Assembly (NCBI GenBank): GCA_020634235.1
Contig: JACKCB010000002.1
Location: forward strand, 868,001-932,000
DNA from: Ardenticatenaceae bacterium
Lineage (GTDB): Bacteria; Chloroflexota; Anaerolineae; Promineifilales; Promineifilaceae
Length of the DNA: 64,000 nucleotides
Direction: 5' to 3'
Made by a program: the position numbers and the translations under genes. Below are positions 23,569 through 31,708 of this stretch, piece after piece (the stretch's first letter is position 1; each line of letters begins with the position of its first letter). The notes under the pieces were generated by a model. The model ran no database searches. It saw only the letters and a program-made list of their open reading frames with translations, and was not told where the DNA came from.

Positions 23569-25851
23569 ATGACACCAGAGACCAATGACGCCGCCAGCTT
23601 ACGGCTATTGTGGGAAGATCCCAGCACCGGGGAACCAGTTGAGCAAGTGCATGTTCTGCCCATCACCATCGGCCGCGGGAACAGCAATGCCATCGTCCTG
23701 AACAGCAATCGCATCTCCCGCGAACATGCCCGGCTAGAAGTAGAGAACGGCCAGCCCATCGTCCGTGATCTCGCCAGCACCAACGGCACCTCCGTCAACG
23801 GGCAGCGCGTCACCCTGTCGCCGCTCAATGACGGCGATCTAATCCAGATTGGCCCCTTCTCGCTCACGGTAGACGTCTTCCCCTTCTACGACCTGGCCCC
23901 GGCCGGGCAGGTCACCCTAACCTGGGTCGATCCGGAAACGCAAGAAGCATTCGAGAAGATGCAAACCCTACCCATCACCTTGGGGCGCGATGCGCAAAAC
24001 AACATCGTACTCGCCAAAGGGCGCGTCTCCCGCCGCCACGCCCTCATCCAGCAAGAAGGCGGACAACCGGTACTGCTGGACCACGGTTCCACCAATGGCA
24101 CCTTTGTCAATGGCCAGCGGCAAGCCCGGGCCATCCTGCAATCCGGCGATGTCATTCGCATCGGCGATTACGAGCTGCGCGTGCAGTTGCCCGCCGCCAC
24201 CCCTACCCAGCCCAATCTCGGCCACACCGTCGCTCTGCCCGATGACCACGCCACCCTGATCTTCACCGAAGAGGACCAGTTGCAGCCCGCCCCGGCCGGG
24301 ACCACACCCCTGGCCCCCGTCCCCGACTTTCCGCCGCCCGTCTTCACCCGGCCGGTCGTCTCCATCCAGGAACTACAGAGCACTGGCCAGCCCCTCGAAG
24401 AAACCACCTACCTGGCCATCGGCGGCGGCGTGGGCAGCTTCTGCTGGGTCGACCATCTACGCGTCTTCGGCGTCAGCGCCAGCCAGATCACCATCCTCGG
24501 CCTGGAAGAAAAACCCTACGGTCGCTACCAACGCCTGTGCGAAAATTCCCAGATTCCCAGCCACGAACGGCTGCGCAGCGATTCCGGCTCCACGCCCGAC
24601 TGCCTGTGGGGCTGGCCCGGCTACGCCGTGCGCGAGATCTGGGGCTCCTTCAGACGGCTGGAGTTCCGCAACCTGGGGCGCGCCGCCTGGCAAATCTTCG
24701 GCGAGCCAACCCTGGTGGCCACCTACACCCCCCGCTCCGGCGACGTCTTTCGCGCCATAGACCGCGAAGCACAGCGCATCGGCTGGGACAAAATGTACCG
24801 CATTGGTCACGTCAAGGCGGTGCGCAAAACCGACGACGGCCGCTACGTCGTCGCCTACACCCAGATGGGACCGCAAGGCCGCCGCCAACAACTGATCGTC
24901 GCCCGCTACCTGCACATGGCCGTCGGCTACCCCGGCGTGCGCTTCCTACCCGACCTGCAGGAATACCGCCAGGAAACAGGCGACTTCACCCGCGTAGTCA
25001 ACGCCTACGAGGAGCACGAACACATCTACCAGCACCTGCGCCAGCATGGCGGCGTGGTTATGGTCCGCGGCCGGGGCATCGTCGCCTCGCGCATCATCCA
25101 GCGCATCTACGAAATGCGTCAGGAAAACCCCAACATTGGCATGGTACTGCTGCTGCGCTCCCCGCTGGCCGCCGGCAACCGCTACCAGCGCGCCCAGCGC
25201 AAAGTACAAGACCATTGGGAATTCCAGCCCTTTAACTGGCCCAAAGCCTGCTGGGGCGGCGAGCTGCGCGAGGTGCTGGAGCAAGCCGACGACGAAAAGC
25301 GCGACCAACTCCTGAACGACTGGGGCGGCACTACCACCGCCGACCGTCAGGACTGGGTCAAGATTACCGAGGAAGGGCTGCGCGAAGGTTGGTACCAGAT
25401 TCGCTTTGGCAGCGTGCGCAAGGTAACGCTCAACGAAGAAGGCAAACTACTCGCCCAAATCCGCGGCAAAGGCCCCATCACCGAGGAAACGCAGTTGTCG
25501 GCCGACTTCATCATCGACTGCACCGGCCTGCAAGCCAGTCTGGATTTCAACCCCCTCCTGAAAGACCTGGCAGAAACCTACAACTTGCAGCGCAACCCCA
25601 AGGAGCGCCTCGCGGTGGCCAACGATTTTGAGGTGCCCGGCATGCGTAATGACCAGGGACGGATGTTTGCCAGCGGGGCCATGACCCTGGGCGGTCCCTA
25701 TGCCGCGGTAGACAGCTTCCTGGGCTTGCAGTTCGCAGCCCTGCGCTCGGTCGATTCCCTCACCGCTGCCCGCAGCCCCGGCCTGCGCGGCCTGAACAGT
25801 TTCCGCTCAACCTTTCAGTGGCTTCGCTGGGCCAGAGGAGTACAACCATGA
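23569..25851 (+). CDS. FHA-FHA-flavoprotein fusion (flavin monooxygenase-like)
   Basis: Predicted 760 residues. Two FHA domains (about 12-105 and 120-212) each keep G-R...S-R-x-H-A and S-T-N-G-T. After a Pro-rich linker, residues 280-760 resemble an FAD/NAD(P)-dependent oxidoreductase: an N-terminal Rossmann-like A-I-G-G-G-V-G-S-F, a second R-G-R-G-I-V-A-S-R for a dinucleotide near 490, and a late D-F-I-I-D-C-T-G strand as in flavin-containing monooxygenases. The first glycine motif is not a perfect GxGxxG, so cofactor binding needs testing. Nothing in it suggests membrane insertion. Its stop overlaps the next ATG (ATGA), so translation is coupled. Confidence 0.82.
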   Translation: MTPETNDAASLRLLWEDPSTGEPVEQVHVLPITIGRGNSNAIVLNSNRISREHARLEVENGQPIVRDLASTNGTSVNGQRVTLSPLNDGDLIQIGPFSLTVDVFPFYDLAPAGQVTLTWVDPETQEAFEKMQTLPITLGRDAQNNIVLAKGRVSRRHALIQQEGGQPVLLDHGSTNGTFVNGQRQARAILQSGDVIRIGDYELRVQLPAATPTQPNLGHTVALPDDHATLIFTEEDQLQPAPAGTTPLAPVPDFPPPVFTRPVVSIQELQSTGQPLEETTYLAIGGGVGSFCWVDHLRVFGVSASQITILGLEEKPYGRYQRLCENSQIPSHERLRSDSGSTPDCLWGWPGYAVREIWGSFRRLEFRNLGRAAWQIFGEPTLVATYTPRSGDVFRAIDREAQRIGWDKMYRIGHVKAVRKTDDGRYVVAYTQMGPQGRRQQLIVARYLHMAVGYPGVRFLPDLQEYRQETGDFTRVVNAYEEHEHIYQHLRQHGGVVMVRGRGIVASRIIQRIYEMRQENPNIGMVLLLRSPLAAGNRYQRAQRKVQDHWEFQPFNWPKACWGGELREVLEQADDEKRDQLLNDWGGTTTADRQDWVKITEEGLREGWYQIRFGSVRKVTLNEEGKLLAQIRGKGPITEETQLSADFIIDCTGLQASLDFNPLLKDLAETYNLQRNPKERLAVANDFEVPGMRNDQGRMFASGAMTLGGPYAAVDSFLGLQFAALRSVDSLTAARSPGLRGLNSFRSTFQWLRWARGVQP

Positions 25852-26261
25852 CCCCGACTTTAATTGGCCGTTGGCAAACTCGTACCTTTTTGCTGCTTAC
25901 GGTAGGGCTGGTGGTCACTTTTTTCTTTGCCCTACTGGCCGCTTTCCTGTTCGAGGAGCTGGACTTCCTCAAGCCCTTTGCCATCCTGTTCTTCGTGCTG
26001 GTAACCGGCTACGTTTGGGACGCCGTCTACATTTTTCTGCAGCGCTTCCGTTGGGATCGTGACTGGCCACCAGCCTTTCAGTTCCTGACCGCGCTGGTGG
26101 AGATGATCCCGGCCGGGATTCTGGCCTGGCTCCTGGGCGTCCCCTGGTGGTTCTTCCTGCTGCACTACTGGCTCACCTGGTGGGCCATCTTCATCGCTTC
26201 CCAAGGCCCCATGCGCATCTTCTTTCCCCGCTGGCGCTTCCGCGGCGGGCGCTGGCTCTAA
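25848..26261 (+). CDS. Small polytopic membrane protein
   Basis: Predicted 136 residues from ATG 25848, which overlaps the stop of the FHA-flavoprotein gene (ATGA) and has GAGGAG just upstream. Three to four hydrophobic helices are evident (about 15-35, 42-62, 80-100, 103-120), with an aromatic-rich region P-W-W-F-F-L-L-H-Y-W-L-T-W-W. No known family recognised. Tight coupling on both sides (3 bp to the antiporter gene) suggests an accessory subunit of the antiporter or a membrane anchor for the flavoprotein. Confidence 0.75.
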   Translation: MTPTLIGRWQTRTFLLLTVGLVVTFFFALLAAFLFEELDFLKPFAILFFVLVTGYVWDAVYIFLQRFRWDRDWPPAFQFLTALVEMIPAGILAWLLGVPWWFFLLHYWLTWWAIFIASQGPMRIFFPRWRFRGGRWL

Positions 26262-26264
26262 GCC

Positions 26265-27473
26265 ATGAACTTCAGCCTCACCAACCTCCTCCTCATCCTG
26301 CTAATCGCCTGGTTTGCCGGCTACTTCGTCGCCCGGTTAGGCTATCCGCCCGTCCTGGGCGAACTGGCCGCCGGCATGATCTTCGGTCCGCCGCTGCTCA
26401 ACCTCATCCACCCCGATGATGGCACCCTGGTCTTGGGCAAACTTGGCGTGCTGCTAATGATGCTCTTCATCGGCATGAGCATCAAGCTAAAAGACCTGGT
26501 TCGCTCCCTGCGCACCGCCATTGCCGCTGCCCTGGGCGGCTTCCTGCTGCCCTTCTTGCTGGGCTATCTGGCCCTGGTCGGCCTGGGTTACAGCAGCAGT
26601 GTTGGGCTAATTGTCGGCTGCACCATCACCCTCACCGCCCTGGCCGTGGTACCGCGCATGGTCATGGACCTGGGCCTGATGGAGCGCCGCGTTGGCCAGA
26701 CCCTCATCGCCATCTCCCTGCTGTCGGTAGTCATGACCCTCACGGGGTTTGCCCTGGTCAAAAACATCGCCGAAATGGGACATGTTGACCTTCCGGGGAT
26801 GGCTCTGGTCCTGGGCAAAATCACCCTCTTCCTCCTCTTTGCCGTCTTCGCCGGGCTAAAGCTCTTCCCCCTGCTGCGCCCGCTCATGCTGCGCCTGAAG
26901 ATGACCACCCGCACCGCCGCTTTTGCCGCCTTCATCTTGCTGGGGCTGGCCTTCGCTGCCCTGGCCGAAGCAGCTGGCCTGGTCTTCATTTTGGGCGCGT
27001 TCCTGGCGGGGCTGTTTCTAGACCCCAACATGATCGCGCCGGGCATGTACCCAGAAATCATGGCCGTCAAGCGGGATGTGGCCCTGGGTTTTCTGGCACC
27101 CGTCTTCTTCGTTTCGGCCGGCTTTGCCGTCTCTTTCGGAATTTTCAGCAGCAACGTCATGCTGCTGGTGGCCATTCTTGCCGCGGCCCTGTTGGGCAAG
27201 ATCCTGGGCGGCACCCTGGCTTACCTGCTCACCCGCCGCAGTTGGCGCGAGGGGTTGGTTGTGGGGCTGGGCATGAACGGGCGCGGCGGCGTGGATATTG
27301 TGACCGGTGGCATTGCCCTGGCGGCCGGGCTTATTACCAGCGAGATTTTCACCGCGCTTATCTTCACCGTCTTCCTGGCCACGCTTAGCGCACCCATCCT
27401 GCTTAAGCTGGGCGCAGCCTGGCTGGAGAAGCGGAACGAGCTTTTTGTGGTGGAGTCTACCCCGGCCGGGTAA
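26265..27473 (+). CDS. CPA2/Kef-type cation:proton antiporter-like membrane protein
   Basis: Predicted 402 residues, about 12 helices, no C-terminal RCK/TrkA domain. Family features: G-Y-P-P-V-L-G-E-L-A-A-G-M-I-F-G-P near the N terminus and A-E-A-A-G-L-V-F-I-L-G-A-F-L-A-G. However, where relatives have the ion-binding acidic pair after G-Q-x-L (usually D-D, N-D or Q-D), this protein reads G-Q-T-L-I-A-I-S-L-L-S-V by my hand alignment, so the canonical aspartates appear to be missing. Transport may be altered or absent. The last codons (TPAG-stop) are made by a CCCGGCCGGG copy. Confidence 0.85.
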   Translation: MNFSLTNLLLILLIAWFAGYFVARLGYPPVLGELAAGMIFGPPLLNLIHPDDGTLVLGKLGVLLMMLFIGMSIKLKDLVRSLRTAIAAALGGFLLPFLLGYLALVGLGYSSSVGLIVGCTITLTALAVVPRMVMDLGLMERRVGQTLIAISLLSVVMTLTGFALVKNIAEMGHVDLPGMALVLGKITLFLLFAVFAGLKLFPLLRPLMLRLKMTTRTAAFAAFILLGLAFAALAEAAGLVFILGAFLAGLFLDPNMIAPGMYPEIMAVKRDVALGFLAPVFFVSAGFAVSFGIFSSNVMLLVAILAAALLGKILGGTLAYLLTRRSWREGLVVGLGMNGRGGVDIVTGGIALAAGLITSEIFTALIFTVFLATLSAPILLKLGAAWLEKRNELFVVESTPAG

Positions 27474-27527
27474 CCACCACCCCCTACAACCCGGCAGCAA
27501 AAACCCGGCCGGGGCTACCCGGCCGGG
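27461..27527. repeat. Three CCCGGCCGGG copies at the ends of two convergent genes
   Basis: Copies at 27461-27470, 27504-27513 and 27518-27527 lie within 67 bp. The first encodes P-A-G before the antiporter stop; the third encodes P-A-G before the stop of the convergent CBM48 gene. The middle copy is intergenic. The last two can pair with each other or form small hairpins, perhaps acting as a bidirectional terminator. Confidence 0.9.
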
Positions 27528-27838
27528 GTCACCACCAGGCAGTTATCCTCACCAAAACCACTCGCCACATAAGCATCGGCATCCCAATCATTGCACCAGA
27601 TCAGGCCATTCACCAGATAGCGGAACGCATATTCCTGCTCCGGAAGCAGCTCCAGCGTCACCGAATACGCCTTCTTCTTCGCGCTATACCCCATTGGCGT
27701 AGCCTTCACATCCCACTCATTAAAATCCCCCACCAGATGCACCGCCTCCACATCTATCGTCTCCGGCAGCTCCGATGCTTGCAGCTCAAACGTCACCTTC
27801 ACAACCTGGCGCGATTTTACATACTTCTTCTTAATCAT
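27515..27838 (-). CDS. CBM48/glycogen-binding-domain protein
   Basis: Predicted 107 residues from ATG 27838; the frame is open upstream to 27919 but that part reads as palindrome-rich intergenic DNA. The sequence V-H-L-V-G-D-F-N-E-W-D followed by P-E-Q-E-Y-A-F-R-Y-L-V-N-G is the CBM48/AMPK-beta type glycogen-binding fold found as the N domain of isoamylases. A stand-alone domain has no catalytic part, so it may tether a partner to glycogen. It ends with TPAG, as does the gene converging on it. Confidence 0.9.
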   Translation of the reverse strand: MIKKKYVKSRQVVKVTFELQASELPETIDVEAVHLVGDFNEWDVKATPMGYSAKKKAYSVTLELLPEQEYAFRYLVNGLIWCNDWDADAYVASGFGEDNCLVVTPAG

Positions 27839-28132
27839 GGTTGGCTTCCTTGGCCGCCAGGCGGCCGGCATTGCGTTGTGCGGTCCCGGCCACCCGGCCG
27901 GGCAGCCGCCCAACAACATCTGTCATCACAAACCCCACCTTTCAATCCATCCACACATCCCATTATGCCCCATTCCTTACCCCTTTGTCTATGCCGCCGC
28001 CCAAACTCAAACAGCCGCCCCCTCATTCCGCCGCCACCCGGCCGGTTGTCCCTGGCAAACAATTCGTAATACAATGGAATATACTAAATCGATCATCCCA
28101 ATACCAGCGAATTGTCGCCTACAAGACCCTCT

Positions 28133-29548
28133 GTGAAAACAACCCAACCCAACCGCCTCTTCCCCCTGATCTTGCTCCTCCTGTGGCTGGCAGCCTGCCG
28201 CCCGGCCGGGACCAATCCCCCCACCCCGCCCACCCAATCGCCGGTTGCCGCCACACCCTCCCCGGCCGGGACCCCCATCACCGCCCTGGCCACCGCCACA
28301 ACCCTCCCAACGCCAACCACCCCACCGGCCGCCAGCGCCACCCCGCGCCCCAGCCCAACCCCCTTCCCCACCTCAGCCGTCACCCCCGGCCCGGCCGGGC
28401 AGTGCGGCCTGCTGCTGCCCGTCGTCCTCCCCCCCACCACCCCGGCCGTGACCCAACTAGACCAAAGCCAATCGCTGGAGCCATTTCCGGAAGCGGTGCG
28501 CCCGGCCGTGGCCTTCATGCTGGCCAACCCGGCCCAGGTAGGGCTGGCCGCTTACCCGGTGGGCAACCCGGCCGGGGGCGTCTACCTCAACGCCAACAGC
28601 CCCATGCCCCTGGCCTCCGTCGTCAAAATCATCCACCTGGTCGCCTACGCCAACGCCATCAACAGCGGCCGCCTAAACCCGGCCACCACCGTGCCCCTGG
28701 CCGACCTGGACGCCTACTACCTGCCCGGCTCCGACCTAAACGGGCACACCCTGGCCGTCAGCGAACTGCGCAGCGAAGGGCGCATCTTCGGCGACCCGCC
28801 GGCCATCCTGCTAGAAGATGTGCCACGCATGATGATCCAGTACAGCTCCAACGCCGCCACCGACTACCTGCACCAGCTCCTGGGGCAAGAGACCATCGAG
28901 CAGACAGCCATCGACCTGGGGATGAGCCAGCAAACAGCCCCCTGCCCCTGGATTGGCCAATTCCTGATCATCGACAACCCCGATGGCCAACTGAGCGACC
29001 TGCAAAATGTGCGCCGCTACATCAGCGACTGGCCACTCTACAGCGTAGAAGTCATGAACCTCACCGCCCGCTACAGCAGCGACCCCGACTTCCGGGCCGA
29101 AATTGGCACCTGGCGCGGCCGGGGGCGGCAGCCCAGCATCGACGTGCAGCGCCTGTTCAGCGACAACCTGAACGCCCAGGGCAGCGCCGGCAGCTACGCC
29201 GCCCTCATGGCCACCATTGCCCAAAACCAGCTAGGCTCCTGGGAGCTAAGTGTGCTGATACGCCGTTACCTGGAATGGCCCACCTTCTTCCCAGACAACC
29301 AGCAGCAGTTGGCCTGGACCGGCTACAAGGGCGGTTCGCTGCCCGGCGTGCTGACCGCCGCCTACTACGCCCAGCCCTGGTGGGACACCCAACCCGTGGT
29401 GGTGACCCTCTTCTACCGCGACCTGCCGCAAAGCACCTACCAGCAGTGGCGGCGCGAGCTGCCCAACGATGAGCTGGCGCGCTGGCTGCTGCGCGACCCG
29501 GAGGCCATCCCCCTCCTGCGCTCACTGCTGGCCGGGGGTAGCGAATGA
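28133..29548 (+). CDS. Beta-lactamase-fold serine hydrolase lipoprotein
   Basis: Predicted 471 residues from GTG 28133, giving a short lipoprotein signal ending L-A-A-C; a TTG at 28112 adds seven residues and cannot be excluded. A ~100-residue Thr/Pro linker precedes the catalytic domain. Active-site motifs: S-V-V-K in L-A-S-V-V-K (SxxK), Y-S-S-N (SxN-like) and K-G-G (KTG-like). These fit the class A beta-lactamase-related family, which also contains DD-peptidases and esterases; the KTG variant K-G-G argues against assuming resistance. The stop overlaps the next ATG by ATGA. The 294-bp upstream gap has one clear repeat copy and no gene. Confidence 0.85.
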   Translation: MKTTQPNRLFPLILLLLWLAACRPAGTNPPTPPTQSPVAATPSPAGTPITALATATTLPTPTTPPAASATPRPSPTPFPTSAVTPGPAGQCGLLLPVVLPPTTPAVTQLDQSQSLEPFPEAVRPAVAFMLANPAQVGLAAYPVGNPAGGVYLNANSPMPLASVVKIIHLVAYANAINSGRLNPATTVPLADLDAYYLPGSDLNGHTLAVSELRSEGRIFGDPPAILLEDVPRMMIQYSSNAATDYLHQLLGQETIEQTAIDLGMSQQTAPCPWIGQFLIIDNPDGQLSDLQNVRRYISDWPLYSVEVMNLTARYSSDPDFRAEIGTWRGRGRQPSIDVQRLFSDNLNAQGSAGSYAALMATIAQNQLGSWELSVLIRRYLEWPTFFPDNQQQLAWTGYKGGSLPGVLTAAYYAQPWWDTQPVVVTLFYRDLPQSTYQQWRRELPNDELARWLLRDPEAIPLLRSLLAGGSE

Positions 29549-30396
29549 TCCGTCGATTGCTACTGCGCACAGCCGGCCTTGTCTGGCTCCTGACCGCCTG
29601 CCACGCCACGGACCCCACGCCCGCAGTCACCCCAACCGTCGCCACCCTGCCCCCGGCCGGGACAGCCGCGGCACTGCTCCTGCCGGCCGAGGCGGCCCTG
29701 GGCGATACCCTCACCCGGCCGGGAGACGGCATGACCCTACGCTATGTGCCCGGCCAACACGGCCCGGCCAGCGGCCCCGGCAATTTCTGGCTGGACGAGA
29801 CAGAAGTCAGCAACGCCCAGTTTGCCACCTTCCTGAATAGCGCCGGCAGCAACCCGGCCGGGGCACAGAACTGGCTAAACCTGGCCGAAGATGGAGCCTT
29901 GCTCGCGCTCCAGGGAACGCGCTATCTACCCCGGCCGGGTTACGAAGATCATCCCCTGGTACAAGTATCCTGGTATGGCGCAGCCGCCTACTGCGCCTGG
30001 GCCGGCGGCCAACTGCCCACAACCGCGCAGTGGCAGTGGGCCGCCCGAGGCGCCAACGAAGGGCCATTCCCCTGGGGCGACACGGTCGATGGCTCGCAGT
30101 TGAATTTCTGCGATGCCAACTGCCCCATCCTACCCGGCCGGGAAGCAGACCTGGATGATGGCTTTGCACGCACGGCCCCGGTAGGCAGCTACCCGGCCGG
30201 GGCAAGCTGGGCCGGCGCGCTAGACATGGCCGGCAACGTCTGGGAATGGGTCGCCGATGGCAGCGACCCCGGCCGGGAGATGCTGGGCGGCAGTTGGGCC
30301 AGCCCGCTGCGCCAGAGCACCATCACCAGCCTGGAAACCCGCCCCCCGGAACAGCAGTACCCCTTCGTCGGCTTCCGCTGCCTCCTCCTCCCCTAA
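29545..30396 (+). CDS. SUMF1/formylglycine-generating-enzyme-like lipoprotein
   Basis: Predicted 283 residues, lipobox L-L-T-A-C near residue 19. The FGE-type fold is seen from D-E-T-E-V-S-N-A-Q-F through V-S-W-Y-G-A-A-A-Y-C-A-W, L-P-T-x-x-Q-W-Q-W-A-A-R-G, D-M-A-G-N-V-W-E-W-V and the final V-G-F-R-C. True FGEs need a reactive cysteine pair near the C terminus; only one cysteine (in F-R-C) is near it, so a non-oxidase role such as binding or wall modification is likelier. Seven CCCGGCCGGG copies fall in this gene, the highest density in the window. Translation is coupled to the serine hydrolase by ATGA. Confidence 0.88.
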   Translation: MIRRLLLRTAGLVWLLTACHATDPTPAVTPTVATLPPAGTAAALLLPAEAALGDTLTRPGDGMTLRYVPGQHGPASGPGNFWLDETEVSNAQFATFLNSAGSNPAGAQNWLNLAEDGALLALQGTRYLPRPGYEDHPLVQVSWYGAAAYCAWAGGQLPTTAQWQWAARGANEGPFPWGDTVDGSQLNFCDANCPILPGREADLDDGFARTAPVGSYPAGASWAGALDMAGNVWEWVADGSDPGREMLGGSWASPLRQSTITSLETRPPEQQYPFVGFRCLLLP

Positions 30397-30437
30397 ACCA
30401 GACCAGGCTTCCCCCGCTCCTAAGCTCCTAAGGGTCC

Positions 30438-30510
30438 GTCCAAAATCAACTTTGGACTTTCCGTTCGTAGTAACCGCTTTAGCGGTCTGCACGGCTAAAG
30501 CCTTTACTAC
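30438..30510. repeat. REP-like palindromic element with an adjacent hairpin
   Basis: The 275-bp gap 30397-30671 holds a hairpin GTCCAAA/TTTGGAC (30438-30444/30451-30457) and then a 44-bp element 30467-30510. In it, outer arms GTAGTAA and TTACTAC flank two inner palindromes, ACCGCTTTAGCGGT (30473-30486) and GGCTAAAGCC (30493-30502). Similar mobile or REP-type elements occur in many genomes; only one copy is visible in this window. On the minus strand TATACT near 30556 could be a -10. Confidence 0.6.
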
Positions 30511-30671
30511 AAACTCAATTGCGAGCGAATCTTAAACAGTAGCCATCACCTGCGAAGGCGAGTATAGTAGGGTCAGGCACAAACGCCCGGCGGCCACAAA
30601 CCCGGCCCAACCGGGCGGCAAGACCAGCCAGGAACAGCGTGCCGCATACCAATGGCAACAGGAAGAAGACC

Positions 30672-30935
30672 ATGACACGACCAACCATACGGGAAATGTT
30701 AGAGCAGTTGTACGCTGAGTTGGCGCAGCTAGAACCGGCCAGCGAACAGCAGCAGGCAACCCTGGACGGCATCAACAGCCAGGTGCAAGAATGGCTGGCT
30801 GACCCCGACGACAGCCAGGAGCCGGACCTGCAAGACCGGCTGGAAGAGGCCCTGCTGCTCTTCGAAGCCGACCATCCCCGCCTGACCGAGGTGCTGAACC
30901 AGGCCATTACCACGCTGACGGTCGCCGGCGTCTAG
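30672..30935 (+). CDS. DUF4404-family small helical protein
   Basis: Predicted 87 residues from ATG 30672, preceded by AGGAAG; an upstream in-frame ATG (30639) is less likely. The sequence R-E-M-L-E-Q-L-Y-A-E-L-A-Q-L followed by L-E-E-A-L-L-L-F-E-A-D-H-P-R-L-T-E-V-L-N-Q fits the DUF4404 family: two amphipathic helices, function unknown. The next gene begins 8 bp after its stop. Confidence 0.75.
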   Translation: MTRPTIREMLEQLYAELAQLEPASEQQQATLDGINSQVQEWLADPDDSQEPDLQDRLEEALLLFEADHPRLTEVLNQAITTLTVAGV

Positions 30936-30942
30936 CCCCATC

Positions 30943-31644
30943 ATGCCCCCACCCCCGGCGAACAGTATCGACCGCATCAACGTCTACAATGAGAAGCATC
31001 TGCATGCGGCCCTGAAGGCGTGGTACACCCGGCCGGGGGACCGCCTGGAAGTCGCCATCGACGGTTACATCATCGACATCGTGCGCGACGACCTGCTCAT
31101 CGAAGTGCAAACGGCCGGCTTCAGCAGCCTCAAGCACAAACTGGCGTGCCTGCTTCCTCGCCACCCAGTACGCCTGGTCTACCCCATCCCCCAAGAGAAA
31201 TGGCTGGTAAAACGGCACGGCAGCGGCCAGACCAGCCGGCGCAAATCGCCGCAGCGCGGCAGCATCTACCGGCTATTCAGCGAACTGGTCAGCTTTCCCC
31301 ACCTGCCCGCCCTACCCAACTTCAGCCTGGAAATACTGCTAACCCAGGAAGAAGAAATTCGGCGGCACGAGGCGGGGCGGCGCTGGCGGCGCGGCGGCTG
31401 GGTCACAGAAGAGCGGCGGCTGCTGCAAGTAGTCGGGCAGCAGCGCTTCAACACGCCCGCCGAGCTGGCCGCCCTGCTGCCCGCCAATTTGCCCACCCCG
31501 TTCACCACCGCTGACCTGGCGTCCGCCCTGGGCCAGCCGCGTCGCCTGGCCCAACAAATGGCCTACTGCCTGCGCGAACTGGCGCTCATTCTCCCGGCCG
31601 GGAAACAAGGCAACGCCATAAGCTACGTCATCCCTGAACCCTGA
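30943..31644 (+). CDS. Hypothetical protein, possible PD-(D/E)xK nuclease-like fold
   Basis: Predicted 233 residues. The N-terminal half contains I-D-G-Y-I-I-D-I-V-R-D-D-L-L-I-E-V-Q-T, an Asp...Glu-x-Gln arrangement on beta strands like the restriction-endonuclease fold, followed by S-L-K-H-K-L and R-L-V-Y-P-I-P-Q-E-K-W. The middle is very basic, and the C-terminal ~90 residues look like a winged helix. That combination would suit a nucleic-acid-binding protein, but the catalytic lysine is replaced by Gln and no substrate can be named. It lies 8 bp after the DUF4404 gene and about 65 bp before truB. Confidence 0.55.
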   Translation: MPPPPANSIDRINVYNEKHLHAALKAWYTRPGDRLEVAIDGYIIDIVRDDLLIEVQTAGFSSLKHKLACLLPRHPVRLVYPIPQEKWLVKRHGSGQTSRRKSPQRGSIYRLFSELVSFPHLPALPNFSLEILLTQEEEIRRHEAGRRWRRGGWVTEERRLLQVVGQQRFNTPAELAALLPANLPTPFTTADLASALGQPRRLAQQMAYCLRELALILPAGKQGNAISYVIPEP

Positions 31645-31708
31645 TTCCTCTTCCAGCGCTCGTCGTATGCTGGTCGTCGCCAACGTCACCCTTTCACCCC
31701 TACCCAAA

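Noticed and set aside
27461..27527. Palindrome cluster as an att site or IS end
   Set aside because: The same 10-mer is dispersed over the whole window, with no transposase, integrase or direct target repeats nearby.
27841..29472. 543-codon plus-strand frame overlapping the serine hydrolase
   Set aside because: His/Pro/Arg-rich out-of-frame reading; the frame starting at 28133 has the SxxK, SxN and KGG motifs.
28133..29548. Calling the serine hydrolase a beta-lactamase resistance gene
   Set aside because: Motifs fit the superfamily only; the KTG box is altered and a long surface linker suggests another role.
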